From Bothriochloa decipiens (Eukaryota; Streptophyta; Magnoliopsida; Poales; Poaceae), in NCBI GenBank assembly GCA_023333625.1, contig CM041640.1, positions 45,473,511-45,537,510 on the forward strand: a DNA stretch of 64,000 bases. Direction: 5' to 3'. Made by a program: the position numbers and the translations under genes. Shown here piece by piece: positions 57,633 to 64,000 of the stretch. Below the pieces are notes generated by a model, which ran no database searches, was not told the DNA's origin, and saw only the letters and a list, made by a program, of their open reading frames with translations. Position 1 is the stretch's first letter. Every line of letters starts with the position of its first letter.

Positions 57633-60567
57633 TGTAACATCCCAAATTTTCATGCTTAAAAAAATGTCAAAATGATTTAATTTGCTTTTTGGTGAGCAAT
57701 TAATTTTGGTAAAATAAATATTTTAATGAAAATAAAGAGATATCATGGTAGGAACTTGCTTGAGCATTCATGCTGGTGCATATTTTCTTGTGTGGTGGTT
57801 GAATTTGATTTTGGATTTCAAAACCTATTTGAATTTACATTTGAAAAGGGGTTCAAATTAAAGAAAAAATATTTTATTTTCCCTCTCCCCTTCTTCCCTC
57901 CTTTCGGCCCGGCAATCCAAACAGCCCACCGGCGGCCTGCTTCTTCTCCTCCCGCGCGGCCTGCCTTCCTTTCTTCCTTGGCCGGCCCAGCAAGCCACAA
58001 CAGCCGCGCGCGCGCCGCTCTTCTTCTTGGGCCGTAGGGCGAGCCCATCAAGCAGGCAGCGCCGTTCGCGACCGCATCCGCGTCTCTCCCTCTGTCTAGC
58101 TGAAAGGTGGGGACCGCGTCGTCTTCGTCCACCTCCGGCTCGTCCCCGACCGGGACACCGAGTCGAAGCCCGACTCCGACCCGCGCCGCCTCCGTCCTCT
58201 GCACACCAGGTCGCACCCTCTCCCTCGGGGCTATATAAGGATTTACTCCGCACCCGCAACCTTGACTCCGAACCCTAGCGTCAGCCGCCTTCGCTTCGAG
58301 TCGCCGCAACCGCCGAAACCCTAGCCACCATTGACGGGTTCCACCAAAGCTTGCAATTGGCCGCACCCGACGGATCATCTTCGCCTTAAACTAGCTGGCA
58401 AGCTTCGCCTCGACCTCCTGAGCATCTTGGTGTGTTTCTTTTGGTTCAATTTGACCTAGCCCGAGTCGCCATCGGTTGCAGTTCACCGCTGTCCGCCACA
58501 CCGAGCCTCCCGCCGTCCTCGCTTTGCCTCGGTCTTCATCTTCTTACCAGGTGAGCGCGGCGTGAGCTTCTCTATCGAACGGTACCGGTCTCGTTGCTAA
58601 TGGTGGCCGAAATCGGTCGGTTCATTTACGCCGACGAGCACTGCTCGACGCCGGCCATGTCCGCCGCCGCGTAGGCCGTCGTCCCCGGCGAGGTCGACTG
58701 CCCCGACCGATCTAGACCGGTGATCTAATATTTTAACGGCCCACGGTCGCCCGTAACCCTTCGACCGGCAGCTTTGCCAAAAACCCCCTGCCTTTCTGTC
58801 TATTCACAGATTACGCTTTGTCCACTGGAAAGCGTAATTCCTATTTAACAGATCCATAATACGCTTTGTCTACTGGAAAGCGTATTTTTCCTTGCAAAAG
58901 CTTCCAGAATACGTTTTCTTCTTTGGAAAACGTATTTCCTTTTTACAGTTTCAAAATACGTTTTCCTCTATTTACAGTTTTGCCATTATTTTCAAAAGCT
59001 TATAACTTTCATGTTTTAACTCCGATTGGATCCGTTCAAATTCTGTTAGATTCATAATTTCGTAATCTATGCAGTGATACCACTGTCGGAATATTTTGGA
59101 AACTTTATATTTGTAGTCCATATTTAATGTATTTATTTATATATAGGAAATCTTTAAAAATTCATATCTTCGCCATTATAACTCTGTTTTCGATGAAATT
59201 GACGTCTGTGTGATCGTAGCAATGTGTAGAATAGTTTTATAAATCTTTTGTTCTATTTCAAAGAGATTGGTGTACTATTCCTCTAATAACTCTTTGTTTG
59301 CTTCGTGTATGTATGCTCGATTGGATTGTCTGGTGTTAATTGTTAATGTCAAGTTCAGACGGAGAGGGTTTTGTTGAGCAAGGCTACTTTGAGGATCAGC
59401 ATGACCAACAAGACTTTGTGAATCAAGGCAAGTATAGCATGGATCTTTTTTGTTACCTATTCACTATAAATAACAATCCATATGCATGTGTCTATTTGAT
59501 GACCCTAGAAATTATAACTAGCTTTGATATCCTGATTTCTTGAACCTTTTTGGGTTGCATTGGGTAGTTATGATGCTAGTGCTCTAATGGTCATGATCTT
59601 AGAACTTGATGTGTGTTATGCTATCAACGAAAACGATGACTTTTAACAAACTTGAACTCTTGTCTGTAAGTGATTTATCATGGATAATCCGTACAACTGC
59701 AAGGGCTATATGGCTCTGGCTCTAGTCACTTGTAGTCCCTTTTCTAGCTGGTTAGTGGTCTAAAAGTTGGGTCTAGGACAGCCTCTATCCTTATGAGTAT
59801 AGCCGGGAAGGTTTGTGCCATGTTGGAAGAGGGGGTTCCTACACTTAACGTTTTCTGCATCTCTGGTTGGTTAGAAGAACCTATAGGAGGCTTTATATGT
59901 TTTATAGTGGTTTAGAATTTATAAATCCACTCGGTTGCAAAACATGACTGACAGTGAAAGTGTACACCTCTGATCAGAGTTTAAATCAATATATTGTCTG
60001 TGCCTACGGTCAGGGCGACCTTGACACATTTACATTAAAGATAATGGTTCTTAAATTGTTAAGATGCTCATGTTAATATCGTTGTTGCTACATATTTATT
60101 AATGTTACTCCGATCATGAGTATATGGGAATTTTCACTACCTTAATGTTATGCCTCAATATGATTAACTTATAAAAGCTAAATGCAGTCAAACAGTGTCA
60201 GCTTAATTGAGCCTCATTAACCCATATTATGCTTGTTGAGTACAGTTGGGTACTTACGCTTGCTTTACTTTTAATTTTGGAAAATCCTTAATGGGTAACG
60301 GATGAAGTTTGGGATGAAAGCTATCATAATGAGTACTAGGCTTGGTGTTCACCAGTTGACGTATCCCTGTGTGGAGCTTCCGCTATAAAGTTATTTTAGA
60401 TATCTATTTGTTTATGCGCAAGACTCTGAATAAATATTGGTTCGTTATGTAAGAAACAGGGTGATGATACTCTTTGTAATTTGTCATCTTATATGTGCGA
60501 CTGTTCCTGGGGCGCATATAAGGATATTTATACATTCTATTTTTATCCTTAAAAATGGAGTGTGACA
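57633..60567 (+). repeat. 5' LTR of gypsy element 2
   Basis: 2,935 bp, TGTAACATCC to GTGTGACA. Start, end and several internal blocks match the LTR of element 1, for example GTGTGATCGTAG, ATGTGTAGAATRGTTTTAT and CCACTC-GTTGCAAAACATGACT. It holds a CTATATAAGG TATA box at about 58230 and a GAAAGCGTA/ACGCTTT repeat at 58810-58960. Confidence 0.85.
59346..59432 (+). other. Conserved short open stretch inside the LTR
   Basis: MSSSDGEGFVEQGYFEDQHD and on to VNQGK, followed by AAGGCAAGT, which looks like a GC-type splice donor. The LTRs of element 1 carry a counterpart near 43352 and 49569 (MGDQEFFDNQD ... FDQGK). It may be a first coding exon of a spliced transcript. Confidence 0.45.
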
Positions 60568-60755
60568 AGTTGCCATCGGAGCCGTGTTGACTGTAGGACG
60601 CAAGCCTAGAAAGAATGGTCGTTCTTAATCTCTTTTGCTGCACTAGTTTCATGCTTCTTAACTTTAACCTTGTTATTTTCTCAATTTATATGCTCTTACT
60701 CTTACTTTATTGTGAAAATCTTGACTCCACTCTAAACTATGCCTAATTCTTATAG

Positions 60756-60977
60756 ATGCCTCCTCAGACCCGTCGCATGACTGCTGATGAGTATCGTGCT
60801 CTATTCAATCCCATGGAGACTAGGGAAGATGTTCTGCCATCACCAACCCGGGAGCCTACACCACCTCAAGATGAAGAAGAAGAACCAATGGAGAACACTG
60901 AAGAAGAAGAAATTGATAGGCTCAGGACCATGACTGGACAACCAAAGATCTATGAACGGCTGAACCATGAGCTTTGA
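60756..60977 (+). CDS. Small upstream ORF of gypsy element 2
   Basis: Intact 73 residues, starting MPPQTRRMTADEYRALF, then very acidic (DEEEEPMENTEEEEID), ending QPKIYERLNHEL. The ATG directly follows TTCTTATAG, an acceptor-like AG. It aligns with 44742-44972 of element 1. Function unknown; no domain recognised. Its open frame contrasts with the broken gag-pol downstream. Confidence 0.55.
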   Translation: MPPQTRRMTADEYRALFNPMETREDVLPSPTREPTPPQDEEEEPMENTEEEEIDRLRTMTGQPKIYERLNHEL

Positions 60978-61676
60978 CCTTAGCTTGAAAACCCTTATGT
61001 AATAGGCACGTTATTAGTATCGTGAGTCAAGTTTAGTCGTGTCATTCTAGTGTTTGTGAACTTCGAGTGCTTGATGATTTATCATTATGTAATATGGATG
61101 ATTTAGATTTTTGTGTGAGTGTTGGAAATTGGTGGGCATGTCCTCAAGTTTCTTAGTTAAGGATATTAAGGTTAAAGTTTGAATAAATAAAGTTTGGGTT
61201 GGTTTATCATGTCTCTACCTTGGCTATTTTCTGAGCAGCCTGTGATATTTTGGTTATATCTCAAAATTGGTTTGTCCAATGCTTATGAGATTTTTTTGGT
61301 TAAAACTAGACTTCTTTATCTATCAACTTCCACAAGAATTATGTCTATATCAGTTCTAAGTTGGAAGATATGTCCATCACAATCTGATGTTCAGTGTTGT
61401 CTGGAATTTCTAAATAGTTTTGGTTGTTGGATTAATTTGATGGTTTAGATGTCAGAATCTAGTAATATGGTCTGAACAAATGTTGTAGAGAATTTCTTAG
61501 CCTTTCCAACCATGTATAGAACATCTCCTTTTGATACATAGATCTCGAGATATGACAGTTTTTCTGTACTGCTAAAATTGAAGCTTGCCCAGAAATTTTT
61601 AGTTTTGCAATCCTTATCATTATATAAGTGATTTGTATCCTGAATATCTCTAAGCTTTGATTTTGTTGGAATACAG

Positions 61677-62640
61677 ATGGCTTCTTGGGGTGGAAGAGGT
61701 AACTGTGCTAGAGGCCGTGGTGATGGACATGTTACTAATGAGGAAATGAGGGAGGCACAGATGATGTAGGCCATGACCCAGTTTATGCAGACCATGCAAG
61801 CTGGAGGGCTACTGCATGCTCAATCACCAAGGGATAAATGTAGGGACTTTATGCAAGGTCATCCTCTGTGTTTACTCATACTACTAATCCTCTGGATGCT
61901 GAAGATTGGTTGCATGTTGTGGAGAAGCAGTTGAATCTTGCACAGTGCAATGATGCGGAGAAAGTGTTGTATGCTTCCGGGCAACTTCAGGGTGTTGCTC
62001 AAACCTGGTGGGAGTCATACCAAGCTGCACGTCCTAACAATGCTCCTGCTATTACCTGGGAGCGGTTCAAAGAGGATTTCTTGGCTCGCCACATTCCTGA
62101 TGGTCTAAAAGAATAGAAGCAGAGGAGTTCAGGAATCTCAAGATGGGCTCTATGACTATGAGTGTGTATCATGCTAAGTTCGAGGAGTTGGCACGCTACG
62201 CTCCATATGAAGTTATAAGGGACGTTGACAAGCGACATCATTTCCTCAAGGGCATTTACTATGAACTCAGGTTGCAGTTGAAGGGTAACAAGTATGATAC
62301 CTTTGAAGAATTGGTGAATAGTGCTATCGTGCTAGATAATGAACGTCTGTCACAAGACAAGAAGAGGAAGATGAATGGATAGGGCTTTGGAAACAATTCT
62401 TGTTTCCATTCTAACTTCCACCAAGGTTTCAAGTAGAAGTATCAAGGACCAGTCAGTCAGTGGAATCATGGTCAGAACCAGCAGAACTAGAAGGGGAATC
62501 AGCGTCCACAACAGTAATCTAGAAATCAAATTCCACGCCTTGCTGCGCCCAACAACACGCCTCTTAAGAGTAGTCCCAATACTCCTCAGTTGTGTTATCA
62601 TTGTGGGGAACCTAGGCACTATGCTAATCACTGCCCCTAG
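61677..62640 (+). pseudogene. Gag of gypsy element 2, disrupted
   Basis: The ATG at 61677 follows GGAATACAG. Core: DAEDWLHVVEKQLNLAQCND, GVAQTWWESYQAARPNN, FKEDFLARHIPDGLKE, then YHAKFEELARYAPYE and KRHHFLKGIYYELRL. The CCHC knuckle is complete (CYHCGEPRHYANHC). Stops at 61767, 62114, 62380, 62434, 62488, 62515 and 62638 and frameshifts near 61868 and 62120 break it. Confidence 0.85.
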
Positions 62641-62746
62641 AAACCAAACCAACACACACCTCAGAAGCAGAATGGCAATCAGAAGTCCTATGCTAATCAT
62701 GGAAGGGTGAACCATGTGTCCACTAAGACAGCTCAGGAAGCATCAG

Positions 62747-63170
62747 AAGTTATGCTGGGTACGTTCAATGTCAACTCTATCTCTACTACTGTACTTTTTG
62801 ATTCGGGAGCTTCGTATTCCTTTATCTCGCAAGCATTTGTTAGAAGTCATAGCATACCAGTTGTAGCCATGAAGAACCAAATGGTAGTAAACTCACCGAG
62901 AGGGGTGCTATACCAGCTTCTTACTACTGTCCCTTATCTAAGCTTCACTTAAGGGGGTAGACTTTTTAGCTAATCCTGTTGTGCTGAATGCATCTGGTAT
63001 TGATTTAATTCTGGGGTTGGATTGGATGAAAGCTCACCAAGCTATGATAAAGTGTAAAGAGAGGGTTGTGGATCTGACTACACCATAAGGAGATAGGATC
63101 AGTGTTGATGTCAGAGTGCTAGCGCCTCCTACTGCTACTTTGAATCAGCTAGATGATAATGCAGATCATT
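62747..63170 (+). pseudogene. Protease of gypsy element 2, disrupted
   Basis: LGTFNVNSISTTVLF and DSGASYSFIS: the aspartic-protease active site DSGA is intact. NASGIDLILGLDWMKAHQ follows after a frame change near 62945. TAA at 63086 and TAG at 63168 interrupt it. Confidence 0.8.
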
Positions 63171-63178
63171 AGAATCAC

Positions 63179-64000
63179 GTGGTGGAGGAATTCCCGGATG
63201 TGTTCCCCGATGACTTGCTAGGTATGCCACCTGACCGCAACATTGAATTTATTATTGAGTTATTACCTGGCACTGCACCCATAGCTAAGCGTCCATATAG
63301 AATGAGGGTTAATGAACTAGAAGAACTTAAGAAACAGTTAAAGGAATTAGAAGAGAAAGGTTTTATTCGTCCTAGTGCGTCACCTTGGGGTTCTCCTATG
63401 ATTTTTGTGGATAAGAAGGATGGAACTCAACGGATGTGCGTTGATTATTGTTCTCTCAATGAGGTTACCATCAAGAACAAGTACCCTTTGCCCAGGATTG
63501 ATGACTTGTTTGATTAGTTGAGAGGAGCTTGTGTGTTTTCCAAGATTGACCTGTGTTTTGGATATCATCAGTTGAAGATTCAGAATTCAGATATACCAAA
63601 GACGGCATTCATGACCAGGTATGGGTTGTATGAGTATACAGTATGTCCTTTGGGTTGACCAATGCACCTGCCTACTTTATATACTTGATGAATAAGGTGT
63701 TTATGGAATACCTGGATAAGTTCGTTGTGGTTTTTATTGATGACATCCTGGTATTCTCAAAGAACAAGGAAGAACATGCAGAACATTTGAGGTTAGTCTT
63801 TCAAAAGCTTAGAGAGCACAAACTTTATGCTAAGAAGAGCAAATGTGAATTCTGGTTGGATGAAGTCTCCTTCCTTGGCCATGTTGTTTCTAATGGTGGG
63901 ATAGCAGTTGATCCAAGCAACGTGAAAGATGTGTTGGATTGGAAGACACCTACCGATGTCAGTGAGATTCATAGTTTTCTTGGGTTGGCTGGTTATTATA
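63179..64000 (+). pseudogene. Reverse transcriptase of gypsy element 2, partial
   Basis: EEFPDVFPDDLLGMPPDR opens the RT, then RPYRMRVNELEELKKQL, FIRPSASPWGSPMIFVDKKD, CVDYCSLNEVTIKNKYPLPR, SKIDLCFGYHQLKI and the catalytic FIDDILVFS (YxDD box as FIDD). FLGHVVSNGGIAVDP and the connection to RNase H follow at the window edge. TAG at 63515 and a 1 nt frame change near 63650 break it. Completely typical of plant chromoviral/gypsy Pol otherwise. Confidence 0.88.

Larger units (their letters stand above)
57633..64000 (+). mobile_element. Ty3/gypsy element 2, runs off the window
   Basis: 5' LTR 57633-60567, weak primer-site-like sequence at 60570, small ORF, gag, protease and RT in the usual gypsy order. 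Pol continues past the window end. Related to element 1 but keeps RT. Its frames carry at least nine stops and some frameshifts, so this copy is inactive. Confidence 0.9.

Noticed and set aside
1..64000. CRISPR arrays, tRNA or rRNA genes, bacterial defence systems
   Set aside because: No regularly spaced identical repeats with unique spacers, no cloverleaf or rRNA signature, and the DNA is clearly plant nuclear.

Overview
The window is nuclear DNA from a grass, most likely a panicoid relative of sorghum, maize or Setaria. The signs are intron-containing genes beside very GC-rich single-exon genes, Stowaway and GGCCTCGTTTAGATT-type MITEs, a long-TIR Mutator-like element, CACTA-like repeats of the TTTGCCGACTGCC kind, and Ty1/copia, Ty3/gypsy and LINE debris. 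I saw no rRNA, tRNA, CRISPR or bacterial feature. All calls come from reading the sequence; no database was searched.

Layout. 1-2430: no gene. 2757-5794 (minus): an apparently intact six-coding-exon gene for a 291-residue G-patch plus C2H2 zinc-finger protein, with a ~550 bp tandem duplication in its first coding intron. 7280-8062 (minus): an intact single-exon NDR1/HIN1-like (LEA_2) membrane protein with a TATA box. 8420-9980: a possible TIR element carrying the 5' half of a phytocystatin gene and a Stowaway MITE. 11160-13175 (minus): a TolB/DPP6-type beta-propeller gene broken by three frame disruptions. 16001-21095: a Mutator-like element with ~165 bp TIRs, a decayed mudrA-type transposase and, antisense, a GRF-zinc-finger-like relic. 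21200-23624: CACTA-like ends and a MITE. 25690-26262: copia pol debris. 26989-28214: a 1,226 bp copia derivative with 220 bp LTRs, a CTCCA target duplication, a tRNA-Met-type primer site and a single RNase H ORF. 28414-31171: a vWA-domain gene split by a 1,252 bp CACTA-like element and further broken by a stop and a frameshift. 32572-33855: a retroposon with a 14 bp target duplication and poly(A). 35801-37410: a TGTTGGCG...CGCCAACA element, probably a solo LTR. 37795-41640: several tandem and dispersed repeats.

41707-49691: a gypsy element lacking RT, RNase H and integrase, with a hAT element in gag. 52358-53835 (minus): a broken BAHD acyltransferase gene. 56740-57632: the 3' end of a LINE, cut by a second gypsy element whose 5' LTR is 57633-60567 and whose internal region runs off the window inside pol.

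Of six recognisable host genes only two look intact; the other four are truncated or disrupted. The two gypsy elements are relatives. Their stop codons fall mostly where glutamine is expected, the pattern expected from C-to-T decay of methylated CAG sites. Both also keep the same short upstream ORF, with a splice-acceptor-like AG directly before the small-ORF and gag starts. Together the window records nested insertions into a decaying, gene-poor stretch.
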